Assembly (NCBI GenBank): GCA_019636945.1
Contig: JAHBWO010000009.1
Coordinates: 1-51,756, forward strand
Origin: Nitrospira sp.
GTDB taxonomy: Bacteria; Nitrospirota; Nitrospiria; Nitrospirales; Nitrospiraceae
DNA: 51,756 bases
Direction of reading: 5' to 3'
The position numbers and the translations under genes were made by a program. The notes beneath the pieces are model-generated. The model was not told the origin of the DNA and did no database searches. It saw only the letters and a list, made by a program, of their open reading frames with translations. Shown piece by piece: positions 9,207-16,170 of the stretch (position 1 is its first letter; every line of letters begins with the position of its first letter).

Positions 9207-10262
9207 ATGCCTCCCGCCATTGCGCGACCCCGTGCGTTGGTTGCCTTGATCGTTCTGCTGGCGGCCGGTACCGGCTTCAGCCTGTTACGCCCTGAGCCGC
9301 CTCCCGCAGAACTGCACATGAGTGGTCGCACCATGGGGACCACCTATAACGTCAAATACCGCCCCACCCCGAATACTCCGACAGTGAAGGACCTCCAGAT
9401 CGAAGTGGACGCCCTGCTGGCCGAGATCAATCACACCATGTCCACCTATGACCCGGAATCCGAACTGTCGCGCTTTAACCGTCTGCGTACCACCGACTGG
9501 GTGCCCGCGTCGGCTTCGCTCCGTGCCGTGCTCAAAGCCGCGCTCGAGATCGGCGCCCAGAGTGACGGGGCGTTTGACATCACGGTTGGCCCCCTGGTCA
9601 ATCTCTGGGGATTCGGCCCCGAGGTGCATCCGGATCGCGTCCCACCTGAACGCGATATTGCCGCCGCCCGTGCGCGCAGCGGACTTGATAAAATTACGCT
9701 CAGTGATACCCTGTCAGCGATACGCAAACGCCGCCCTGATGTCTTCCTGGATCTTTCAGGGATCGCCAAGGGCTACGGGGTGGACCGGGTGGCTGAACGC
9801 ATGACCGCACACGGCATTGACCATTATATGGTAGAGATCGGTGGTGAGATCAGGGTACGTGGACTCAAGGAGCGAGAGACCCCCTGGCGGATCGCGATAG
9901 AGAAGCCGCTGTCGGGCGAACGCTCTGTGCACACAATGCTGGCACTCAGCGACATCGCGCTGGCCACCTCGGGCAACTATCGAAACTTTTTTGAAATCGC
10001 CGGACGGCGCTATTCCCATACCATCGATCCAACCACCGGCTGGCCGATCGATAATCATCTGGTGTCGGTCACGGTGTTGGCGGACACCAGCATGCGAGCC
10101 GACGCCTGGGCCACCGCATTTCAGGTGTTGGGGCCTGAACGTGGCATGGCCATCGCGGAACGGATCAATCTTCCCGTTCTCTTTGTCGTTGAACGGGACG
10201 GACAATTTGAGGAGCGCGTCTGTTGTGCCTTCCAACGGTACCGGAAACAGGAGCTGTCATGA
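9207..10262 (+). CDS. apbE: FAD:protein FMN transferase
   Basis: ApbE attaches FMN through a phosphoester bond to Thr in D-x2-(S/A)-G-A-T motifs, the kind seen here in NqrB (Thr229) and NqrC (Thr238). The protein has an N-terminal hydrophobic export signal (about 9-25), then Arg-Thr-Met-Gly-Thr-Thr-Tyr-Asn-Val. The catalytic region has Thr-Ser-Gly-Asn-Tyr-Arg-Asn and His-Thr-Ile-Asp-Pro-Thr-Thr-Gly-Trp-Pro near residues 270-280. 351 residues, normal length. No lipobox Cys was seen. It is located inside the nqr operon, and its stop overlaps the nqrM start by 4 nt. Confidence 0.95.
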   Translation: MPPAIARPRALVALIVLLAAGTGFSLLRPEPPPAELHMSGRTMGTTYNVKYRPTPNTPTVKDLQIEVDALLAEINHTMSTYDPESELSRFNRLRTTDWVPASASLRAVLKAALEIGAQSDGAFDITVGPLVNLWGFGPEVHPDRVPPERDIAAARARSGLDKITLSDTLSAIRKRRPDVFLDLSGIAKGYGVDRVAERMTAHGIDHYMVEIGGEIRVRGLKERETPWRIAIEKPLSGERSVHTMLALSDIALATSGNYRNFFEIAGRRYSHTIDPTTGWPIDNHLVSVTVLADTSMRADAWATAFQVLGPERGMAIAERINLPVLFVVERDGQFEERVCCAFQRYRKQELS

Positions 10263-10459
10263 CGATTTTCCTGGTGACCTTTCTTGTCATGGTGATTGCG
10301 ATCCTGGCGATGGCGGTGGGTGTCATGCTCGGTCGCCGTCCGATCGGCGGCAGTTGTGGCGGTCTTGAACGCCTTGGCCTGGAGTGCGACGCCGGCTGCG
10401 ACAAGCCCTGCCCGGAACGTCTTGCCCGTCTGCAGTCTCAGAGAAACGAGCTGCTGTAA
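10259..10459 (+). CDS. nqrM: NqrM, Na+-NQR iron-centre maturation protein
   Basis: This is a 66-residue protein with one N-terminal membrane helix and the diagnostic cysteine pattern Cys-Gly-Gly-Leu-Glu, Glu-Cys-Asp, Cys-Asp-Lys-Pro-Cys of the former DUF539 family. NqrM is needed to deliver iron to the NqrD/NqrE centre. The ATG at 10259 lies in an ATGA overlap with the apbE stop, so it is the last coupled gene of the operon. An upstream ATG at 10223 is inside apbE and lacks support. Confidence 0.92.
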   Translation: MTIFLVTFLVMVIAILAMAVGVMLGRRPIGGSCGGLERLGLECDAGCDKPCPERLARLQSQRNELL

Positions 10460-10756
10460 GAGAGCCTGTACTCGTGACAGGGCTCGCATCGTCAGAGATC
10501 GTGCCTACCCTGGTTCGTTGTTCTGTTATGACAGTCCTGCCTCGCGGAAAGTTTGCCTTGCTTTTCACTTATCCGCCTGTGTAACTTCTGATTTTGTCGT
10601 GATTTCTGGAGTATCTGGATCGTCCGGTCGGCGAGCTCTTGGTCTACCATTCGTCGGTACACTAACGATTCCTGTTTGACAGTTCCCGGTCCACCGCAAA
10701 GACGAACCAGCCCTTCTGTCAGCCAACCATAGCGGTTCTCGAAAGGATGGTCGTGC
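10460..10756. other. Intergenic region between nqrM and nhaD
   Basis: No intact gene was recognised. A short minus-strand remnant of a DUF2294-type C-terminus lies at 10662-10715. No strong terminator hairpin was recognised after nqrM, so read-through into nhaD is possible. Confidence 0.5.
10662..10715 (-). pseudogene. Remnant of a DUF2294 (MpsC-like) gene, C-terminal 17 codons
   Basis: In the minus frame ending with TAG at 10662 the sequence reads Gly-Trp-Phe-Val-Phe-Ala-Val-Asp-Arg-Glu-Leu. This aligns with the end of the intact DUF2294 protein at 17299-17691 (Lys-Val-Phe-Val-Phe-Thr-Val-Glu-His-Asp-Leu). A stop codon interrupts the frame just upstream. The fragment is short, but the same ending recurs in two other degraded places, which supports common descent. 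Confidence 0.45.
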
Positions 10757-12214
10757 GTGAATAGTTGTTTGCACTTTGGCATGCTCCTTCTGAGCCTGTT
10801 GTTCAGAACTCCTCGTGTGGTCCAAGTCAGCCTTGCCTCCGTGTTCATCGTATTGGGCTTACCTTCTCTCACGTTGGCTGAAGCAGAATCCCACGCCTCG
10901 ATCGACTTTACCACGTCAGCCGTAGGGTATTTTGCGATATGCGTCTTTGTTCTGGCGTATGCCCTGGTCATGTCCGAAGAGATTACCCACCTGCGCAAGT
11001 CCAAACCGGTGATTCTTGCAGCTGGCATCATCTGGGGAGCGATCGCCCTTGCGTATCCACAGGGTCAAGCCGAACAGGTTGAGAATGCCTTCCGTCACAA
11101 TCTGATGGAATACGCGGAACTGATGCTGTTCTTACTGGTCGCCATGACCTATATCAACGCCCTGGATGAACGACTTGTGTTCGATGCCATCCGCTCGTGG
11201 CTGGTTCGTAAAGGGTTCAACTACCGACAACTCTTCTGGATCACGGGAATCCTGTCGTTTTTCATTTCCTCGTTGGCCGACAATCTCACCACCGCCCTCT
11301 TAATGTGTGCGGTGGTCTTGGCAGTAGGAGCCCACAGCCCGAAATTTGTCAACATCTCTTGCATCAATATCGTGGTGGCAGCGAATGCGGGTGGAGCGTT
11401 CTGTCCTTTCGGCGATATCACGACCTTGATGGTGTGGCAAAAGGGAATCCTAGGATTCTTTGACTTTTTTCAGCTGTTTGTCCCCTCAGCGGTGAACTTC
11501 CTTGTACCTGCTGCAATCATGCACTATGCCATCCCTCGCATGTCTCCACCACCGTCCTCTGAGACCGTCCTCACGAAGATCGGCGCCAAGCGTATTCTCG
11601 GGTTGTTTCTCCTGACCATTTGCACAGCAGTCGGCGTGCACAATTTTCTGCACCTGCCGCCAGTCCTTGGGATGATGACCGGATTTGCCTATCTTGGGTT
11701 CTTCGGACATTATCTAAGCCGAAAACACCATAATGCTTCGACCTACAACCAAGGGGAGATCGGAGATGTCACCCCGTTTGACGTATTTCAAAAGGTGGCC
11801 CGAGCAGAGTGGGACACGCTGTTGTTCTTCTACGGTGTCGTCCTGTGCGTCGGCGGGCTTGGCCATCTCGGCTATATGGCCTTGGCCTCCCACGTGCTCT
11901 ACAGCCAGTGGGGTCCGACCTTCGCCAATGTCTCGATCGGGGTCTTATCGGCGATTGTCGACAACATTCCGATCATGTTCGCGGTGTTAACCATGAACCC
12001 GGACATTTCTGAAGGCCAATGGCTGCTCGTCACGTTGACCGCAGGAGTGGGGGGCAGCCTCCTCTCCATCGGCTCTGCCGCCGGTGTCGCGCTAATGGGG
12101 CAGGCGAAAGGGAAGTATACGTTTTTCAGTCATCTCAAATGGACTCCAGCGATCGCGATGGGATATGCCGCGAGTATTCTTGTGCACATGTGGATCAATG
12201 CGCGGACGTTCTAA
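10757..12214 (+). CDS. nhaD: Na+/H+ antiporter, NhaD family
   Basis: This is an integral membrane protein of 485 residues with about 12 hydrophobic segments and a long N-terminal hydrophobic leader. NhaD-family features include Ser-Ser-Leu-Ala-Asp-Asn-Leu-Thr-Thr-Ala and Ala-Asn-Ala-Gly-Gly-Ala-Phe-Cys-Pro-Phe-Gly-Asp. Later features are Ala-Ile-Val-Asp-Asn-Ile-Pro and Gly-Gly-Ser-Leu-Leu-Ser-Ile-Gly-Ser-Ala-Ala-Gly. These proteins exchange Na+ for H+ across the inner membrane, linking the sodium gradient made by NQR with the proton gradient. The GTG start has AAAGGA 9 nt upstream. It lies 300 bp after nqrM on the same strand, forming a sodium module. Confidence 0.93.
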   Translation: MNSCLHFGMLLLSLLFRTPRVVQVSLASVFIVLGLPSLTLAEAESHASIDFTTSAVGYFAICVFVLAYALVMSEEITHLRKSKPVILAAGIIWGAIALAYPQGQAEQVENAFRHNLMEYAELMLFLLVAMTYINALDERLVFDAIRSWLVRKGFNYRQLFWITGILSFFISSLADNLTTALLMCAVVLAVGAHSPKFVNISCINIVVAANAGGAFCPFGDITTLMVWQKGILGFFDFFQLFVPSAVNFLVPAAIMHYAIPRMSPPPSSETVLTKIGAKRILGLFLLTICTAVGVHNFLHLPPVLGMMTGFAYLGFFGHYLSRKHHNASTYNQGEIGDVTPFDVFQKVARAEWDTLLFFYGVVLCVGGLGHLGYMALASHVLYSQWGPTFANVSIGVLSAIVDNIPIMFAVLTMNPDISEGQWLLVTLTAGVGGSLLSIGSAAGVALMGQAKGKYTFFSHLKWTPAIAMGYAASILVHMWINARTF

Positions 12215-12228
12215 CGCTCATGATTCAT

Positions 12229-12289
12229 GACGGTCGGCGGTTTCAAGTTTGAGGTTTCAGGTTGTCCGGAAACTTGGAACTTGGAACTG
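12229..12289 (-). repeat. Interspersed repeat, copy B (inverted relative to copy A)
   Basis: Read on the minus strand, this stretch gives CAAGTTTC, CGGACAACCTGAAACC, TCAAACTTGAAACCG in the same order as copy A at 2842-2910. Together the two copies flank the whole nqr-nhaD module in inverted orientation. Confidence 0.6.
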
Positions 12290-12533
12290 CTTCAGGCGTT
12301 CTCGCCACGAACCAGGGTTCTTCATGAACAACGCTTCACCCTTCACGTTTTACGAATAACTCACATTGTCTTAACAGCGGATCAGCGATTGCAGCATAAG
12401 AGTGATGGATGCTGCGGCTAGCTCTATCATTCACCGGTTTTTGCACCTGATCAGGGCCTCCACCACCGGCTTCCAACTATAGAATTGGAGCGGATGACCG
12501 CTGAATCCTGTTTTCGCGATGGTGTGCTTGCAA

Positions 12534-12554
12534 ATTCACCATAAACAGGTGAAT
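12534..12554. promoter_or_regulatory. Perfect 7-bp inverted repeat before the ATPase gene
   Basis: ATTCACC, 7 nt, GGTGAAT, immediately followed by ATATATCTCC and the ATG at 12563. The symmetry and position (8 nt before the start codon) fit an operator or an mRNA hairpin that masks the ribosome-binding region. No regulator is assigned. Confidence 0.4.
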
Positions 12555-12562
12555 ATATCTCC

Positions 12563-13792
12563 ATGATCAAGCGAACTATTGAGCACGCGGTCCACTCGGC
12601 CATGGCCGATACGCCGATCGTGCTCCTAAACGGCGCTCGGCAAACAGGAAAAACCACGCTGGCCAGAGTGATGGCTGAGAAAGCCGGGGCAGAATACTTC
12701 ACCCTGGATGATGCGGCCACGCTCGCCTTGGCTGCGAGCGATCCGGTGGGGTTCATCCGCAACCTGCAGGGCCCGGTCGTCCTCGACGAAATCCAGAAGG
12801 CCCCGGATCTCTTCCCGGCGATCAAAGTCACCGTGGACAAGAACCGCACACCCGGTCGCTTTCTGCTGACGGGATCGGCTAACGTGTTGACCTTGCCACG
12901 GTTATCCGAATCACTGGCCGGACGGATGGAGATCATTCCGCTCTTCCCGTTTTCATCGGGTGAGCTTGCCGGCACACGGGAGCGATTCGTGACCCGTCTG
13001 TTTGACGGCACCATCGCCAAAACCAAGTTCACCGCAACGACACAGGATCTTGCAGCCAGATTAACGCGAGGCGGATACCCGGAAGCCGTCGAGCGTACCG
13101 ACGACGATCGCCGGTCGGCGTGGTTTGCGTCCTACATTTCCACCATTCTCCAACGGGACGTGCGCGATCTGGCCCGGGTGGATGCGCTGCACCAGCTGCC
13201 CAACCTGCTCAAACTGCTTGCTGCTCGCACAGCCGGGTTGGCGAATCTCGCCGACATCGGCAGGGATGCCGGACTCCCGCACACAACCTTGACCCGCTAT
13301 CTCGCCCTGCTGGAAACAGTGTTTCTCGTGCATCGCCTCCCGGCCTGGTCAACAAACATGGGCAAGCGCCTGGTCAAGGCCCCCAAACTGCATCTGGTCG
13401 ACACCGGCCTGGCCTGCCATCTGATCGGTGCACAGGCGCGACGACTCCACGACGATCGTGCGTTATTGGGACGGATGCTGGAAACCTTCGTCGTGGGTGA
13501 ACTGCGCAAACAGCTGTCATGGATTGCTCCACACGCCTCGCTCTACCATTTCCGCACCGCCGGCGGGTCGGAGGTGGATGTGGTGCTGGAACAAACCGAC
13601 GGCTCAGTGGCCGGTGTCGAAGTCAAAGGGAGCGCGACCGTGACCGCCTCTGACTTTGTCGCCTTACAAGCGCTACGCGATCAACTCGGTAAACGGTTCC
13701 GCACCGGGCTCGTGCTCTATCTGGGTGATCGCGTCATCCCATTCGGCGAGAAACTCTGGCTCGTGCCGGTCCCCGCCCTGTGGGCGCCCTAA
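12563..13792 (+). CDS. AAA ATPase with C-terminal DUF4143 (PD-(D/E)XK-like) domain
   Basis: The N-terminal AAA_14 domain has a Walker A at Gly24-Ala-Arg-Gln-Thr-Gly-Lys-Thr-Thr32, a Walker B Val-Val-Leu-Asp-Glu-Ile-Gln and the sensor Leu-Leu-Thr-Gly-Ser-Ala-Asn. The C-terminal DUF4143 domain has Gly-Ser-Glu-Val-Asp-Val-Val-Leu-Glu and Val-Glu-Val-Lys-Gly, a nuclease-like metal pattern. 409 residues, the normal size. The family is abundant and patchily distributed, often near toxin-antitoxin and defence genes; its function is not established. Base composition is similar to that of its neighbours. It sits at the left edge of the accessory patch. Confidence 0.9.
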   Translation: MIKRTIEHAVHSAMADTPIVLLNGARQTGKTTLARVMAEKAGAEYFTLDDAATLALAASDPVGFIRNLQGPVVLDEIQKAPDLFPAIKVTVDKNRTPGRFLLTGSANVLTLPRLSESLAGRMEIIPLFPFSSGELAGTRERFVTRLFDGTIAKTKFTATTQDLAARLTRGGYPEAVERTDDDRRSAWFASYISTILQRDVRDLARVDALHQLPNLLKLLAARTAGLANLADIGRDAGLPHTTLTRYLALLETVFLVHRLPAWSTNMGKRLVKAPKLHLVDTGLACHLIGAQARRLHDDRALLGRMLETFVVGELRKQLSWIAPHASLYHFRTAGGSEVDVVLEQTDGSVAGVEVKGSATVTASDFVALQALRDQLGKRFRTGLVLYLGDRVIPFGEKLWLVPVPALWAP

Positions 13793-13849
13793 CCGGCATC
13801 GGTGTTATCCTCACCCTAGATCCGCGTGACTGGAGCGCCATACACGCTC

Positions 13850-13926
13850 AGTAGTCTCTGCGACAGTTGCCGGGCGGGACTCGCACCCGCTGGGGACGTG
13901 CACCTTTTCACGGCGCACTGAATAAT
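13850..13926 (-). ncRNA. Possible 5' fragment of a group II intron RNA
   Basis: On the minus strand the sequence begins GTGCGCC and continues with GGTGCACGTCC, a GCGGG-TGCGAGT-CCCGC hairpin and GCAACTG. This resembles the first part of domain I of bacterial group II introns, which start with GUGYG. No reverse transcriptase or domain V/VI follows before the ATPase gene, so at most a truncated remnant is present. The hairpin also mimics a tRNA T-arm, but no cloverleaf can be formed. Confidence 0.3.
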
Positions 13927-13990
13927 GTGGGCTAAGGCTGGAGCAGAACCTGTTACCTCTGGATCCGCCATCCATCTAACGATCCTCTCT

Positions 13991-14080
13991 CTACTTCCCG
14001 TTTTGCAGTTCTCCATCCGTCGTAAAGACGAACATCCGTTCGCCGTGCTGCACATCGATATCGATGATGGAAAGCAAAAA
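13991..14080 (-). pseudogene. Remnant of a DUF2294 (MpsC-like) gene, C-terminal 29 codons
   Basis: The minus frame ending at a TAG (13991) reads Ile-Asp-Ile-Asp-Val-Gln-His-Gly-Glu-Arg-Met-Phe-Val-Phe-Thr-Thr-Asp. This is closely parallel to the intact copy's Met-Asp-Ile-Asp-Ala-Gln-Ile-Gly-Glu-Lys-Val-Phe-Val-Phe-Thr-Val-Glu. Upstream the similarity disappears into the end of brnA. The gene is clearly truncated. Confidence 0.6.
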
Positions 14081-14115
14081 TGGAGCGTGAGTGTTTCTAA
14101 TCGCAGAAACTCATT

Positions 14116-14409
14116 TCATGCTGCTCTTGATGCAGCCTTCTCCAATAATTCATGAATGAGCGTCTGATAGGGCTTGTGCTGTTTCACGGCCATCTTTCGT
14201 AAACGATCAAGCAGCTGTGGTGAAAGACGGATGGCAATCAACTGCTTCGCCATCCCGCTCGCCGGTCGTCCCACTCGCCTGGCACGTCGCAGTTCGTCGA
14301 CAGTTGATTCCGGGATATCTGAGAAATCAATCTGTGAATCTGGCATAAGCTTGACGTTCTTTCCGACTTGCTTGCCTCGCGCTGATGATCCTGATCGATT
14401 CCTTGCCAT
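14116..14409 (-). CDS. brnA: BrnA-family antitoxin (ribbon-helix-helix)
   Basis: This is a small basic protein with Asp-Phe-Ser-Asp-Ile-Pro-Glu, Arg-Val-Gly-Arg-Pro and a ribbon-helix-helix core (Lys-Gln-Leu-Ile-Ala-Ile-Arg-Leu-Ser, then Leu-Leu-Asp-Arg-Leu-Arg). A helical C-terminus ends Leu-Ile-His-Glu-Leu-Leu. BrnA neutralises the BrnT RNase and represses the operon. The ATG at 14409 is preceded by GGAG at a good distance (97 residues). ATG 14346 is an alternative giving a 76-residue form starting Met-Pro-Asp-Ser-Gln-Ile-Asp. The gene overlaps the end of brnT, the usual toxin-first order of this system. Confidence 0.85.
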   Translation of the reverse strand: MARNRSGSSARGKQVGKNVKLMPDSQIDFSDIPESTVDELRRARRVGRPASGMAKQLIAIRLSPQLLDRLRKMAVKQHKPYQTLIHELLEKAASRAA

Positions 14410-14617
14410 GCTCCGATCTCCGTTTGGTGTAGACAACGAGCAGTATCCTCCCCATCACCGACTGGCCTAGTCGCTTGAACCGCGGCTCCTGATGCGAATG
14501 GGTCAGATCGTCCCAATCTAGGCCATTGGCATCTTCAAAGACGGTTGCTGCCTCCTCGAATGAGACACCGTGCTTTTCAAAGTTGGCGATTGCTTTCGCG
14601 ATGCCCCACGTGAACAC
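14327..14617 (-). CDS. brnT: BrnT-family toxin (ribonuclease)
   Basis: This 96-residue protein shows the BrnT pattern: Lys-His-Gly-Val-Ser-Phe-Glu-Glu-Ala-Ala-Thr-Val-Phe, Arg-Phe-Lys-Arg-Leu-Gly, and Ile-Arg-Ile-Ile-Ser-Ala-Arg-Gln-Ala near the C-terminus. BrnT cleaves RNA and is held inactive by BrnA. The start is a GTG at 14617 with no Shine-Dalgarno; the predicted transcription start is within a base or two of this codon, so the mRNA may be leaderless. A few internal residues are atypical, but the protein appears intact. Confidence 0.87.
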   Translation of the reverse strand: MFTWGIAKAIANFEKHGVSFEEAATVFEDANGLDWDDLTHSHQEPRFKRLGQSVMGRILLVVYTKRRSEHGKESIRIISARQASRKERQAYARFTD

Positions 14618-14623
14618 GTTTCT

Positions 14624-14653
14624 GTATATACACTAATGAGAGATTTGAAACAA
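14624..14653 (-). promoter_or_regulatory. Promoter/operator of brnT-brnA
   Basis: On the minus strand, TTGTTT (14653-14648), a 17-bp spacer and TATATA (14630-14625) form a good sigma-70 promoter. The -10 sits inside the perfect palindrome GTATATAC (14624-14631), a likely site for autorepression by the BrnA ribbon-helix-helix dimer. The expected transcription start coincides with the brnT GTG. Confidence 0.5.
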
Positions 14654-14742
14654 GCCGTACGCGTGCCATGAAGAGGCGAAATGAGTCGACCGCGTGAGGT
14701 CGAAACCCCATCATCTACCCCAACCCACAATCCGCCGGCCTG

Positions 14743-15075
14743 CTACCTCGTCCCATATTGGATCTCCCGATCTGTCGTAAAAACAAAGACCCGCTCGCCG
14801 AACTGTACGTCGATGTCGGTAAAGAGCCCTAGAATTTTGGCGCCGGTGATCTCGCTGACTTGCTCGCAGATCTTATGGCGACCCTGCGCGATGAGGTTCT
14901 GCCGCAGTCGCTTCACCATTTCAACGCTTCCGCAGTTTTGACCAGTTGACGTTCCGCCAGCGTCAGCACACTCTTCAGACGGACGACCACCAAATCACGG
15001 GCGACCAGCGCACGAACTTCGTCCGGGCCACGCTACAGGAATTCCTGCTCGAATTTGATGATTGTGCGGAGGATC
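14743..15075 (-). pseudogene. Decayed DUF2294 (MpsC-like) gene, nonsense and frameshift
   Basis: The minus strand encodes most of a DUF2294 protein in pieces. The first piece is Ile-Ile-Lys-Phe-Glu-Gln-Glu-Phe-Leu, an in-frame TAG at 15035-15033, then Arg-Gly-Pro-Asp-Glu-Val-Arg-Ala-Leu-Val-Ala-Arg-Asp-Leu-Val-Val-Val-Arg-Leu-Lys. Near 14925 the frame shifts and continues Met-Val-Lys-Arg-Leu-Arg-Gln-Asn-Leu-Ile-Ala-Gln-Gly through Glu-Arg-Val-Phe-Val-Phe-Thr-Thr-Asp to a TAG at 14745. Every block has its counterpart in the intact gene at 17299-17691. A normal start was not found. Confidence 0.8.
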
Positions 15076-15464
15076 GGGCTTACGAAGCATACGAGTTGCC
15101 CGAAAACATCTCTGTAGATAGCGAAGGTTCTAGGATTCTATAATTCTTGGTGAGCTGAGCGGTTTCTATCTGGGTGCACTCGACATGACACAGGATTATG
15201 ATGGGTCTGTCTATAGACAAACGGCCTATTCTTGAGTAAGCAACAGCTCCTGGCGATCGGTGATTCTGATGTCCCAGGTCGGGAAAGGCGGTTAGAGGTC
15301 CAGCCTCCGAACACAACGTTTTTCAGTGTGGCATTTGGAGACAGTTCACAAAAAATATGTGCGCCGCTCCGTACCCATCAGAGCACCCCACCAGAGAGGC
15401 CTACGGAAGCTGTGGGGCAGTCAGCTAGACCGAGTATCATTCTGATAGACCGTAGAGACAGACG
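15076..15464. other. Intergenic region before the orphan response regulator
   Basis: No gene was recognised. A short plus-strand frame ending at about 15235 reads protein-like (Gly-Glu-Leu-Ser-Gly-Phe-Tyr) but has no start or family. TATCA-3 nt-TGATA symmetry at 15436-15448 lies just upstream of the regulator gene. Confidence 0.4.
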
Positions 15465-16133
15465 ATGGAACCAATTAAGGTCCTGATTGCAGACGACCAT
15501 GGGGTGGTCCGAGAAGGGCTCATGGCTCTGCTCCAAACAATCGAGGTCATCGATATCGTCGGAGTCGCGAAGAACGGAGTGGACGCTGTCGAAAAAACCA
15601 AGAAATTACTGCCCGATGTGATCCTCATGGACCTCCGCATGCCGTGTATGGATGGCGTGGAGGCGACCCGCCAGATCAAACGCCAGTTTCCCCACATCGG
15701 CATCATCGCGCTCACGATTGAGGAAGAGCAACAGCACATCGTCGACTTTGTCTTAGCCGGCGCCACAGGCTATCTGCTCAAAGATTCTGACCCTTCGCAA
15801 ATCATCAAGGCCATTCGGACCATCGCGCGTGGTGATTCCCTCATCCATCCGTCTATTGCCGGCAAGATCCTGGCTGAGTTTTCGTTGCTTGCCGAAGACA
15901 AGTCTCAAAACCGTCCATTAGTCGATCATGATCTGACCGAACGTGAAATTACCGTGTTACGGCTCGTGGCGAGCGGCCAGTCGAACAAGGAGGTCGCCAA
16001 TAGTTTAGAATTGAGCGAGAAAACCGTGAAGAATCATCTAAGAAACATCTTTCATAAACTGCACGTCTACGATCGCACGCAAGCCGTTGTCCTGGCCATT
16101 CGTCGAGGCATTATTCCCCTCGGGAAGCTCTGA
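15465..16133 (+). CDS. NarL/FixJ-family response regulator (orphan)
   Basis: The receiver domain (1-120) has the acidic pair Asp10-Asp11, phosphoacceptor Asp56 (Val-Ile-Leu-Met-Asp-Leu-Arg-Met-Pro) and conserved Lys in Tyr-Leu-Leu-Lys-Asp. It is followed by a LuxR-type helix-turn-helix (about 150-215: Leu-Thr-Glu-Arg-Glu-Ile-Thr-Val-Leu, Asn-Lys-Glu-Val-Ala, Thr-Val-Lys-Asn-His). 222 residues, full length. No histidine kinase is adjacent, so its sensor and targets are unknown. The Shine-Dalgarno (GTAGAGA) is weak. Confidence 0.92.
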   Translation: MEPIKVLIADDHGVVREGLMALLQTIEVIDIVGVAKNGVDAVEKTKKLLPDVILMDLRMPCMDGVEATRQIKRQFPHIGIIALTIEEEQQHIVDFVLAGATGYLLKDSDPSQIIKAIRTIARGDSLIHPSIAGKILAEFSLLAEDKSQNRPLVDHDLTEREITVLRLVASGQSNKEVANSLELSEKTVKNHLRNIFHKLHVYDRTQAVVLAIRRGIIPLGKL

Positions 16134-16170
16134 TTGTCTCCTCTTCAAATTTGTGTTTTCAGGAACAACT

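Larger units (their letters stand above)
12215..12562. other. Intergenic region between nhaD and the DUF4143 ATPase
   Basis: It contains the inverted copy B of the interspersed repeat (12229-12289). It also has a run of CTTCACCC/TTCACG units at 12325-12365 that resembles one near 40861-40890, and a perfect inverted repeat just before the ATPase gene. No gene was recognised. Confidence 0.5.

Noticed and set aside
12325-12365. CTTCACCC/TTCACG runs here and near 40861 as CRISPR-like or tandem repeats
   Set aside because: Units are few, irregular and without spacers; they look like degenerate interspersed repeat fragments.
13870-13890. tRNA-like T-arm (GCGGG-TGCGAGT-CCCGC on the minus strand)
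   Set aside because: No acceptor, D or anticodon arms can be paired around it; the loop also lacks the usual TTC. A group II intron fragment is the better explanation.
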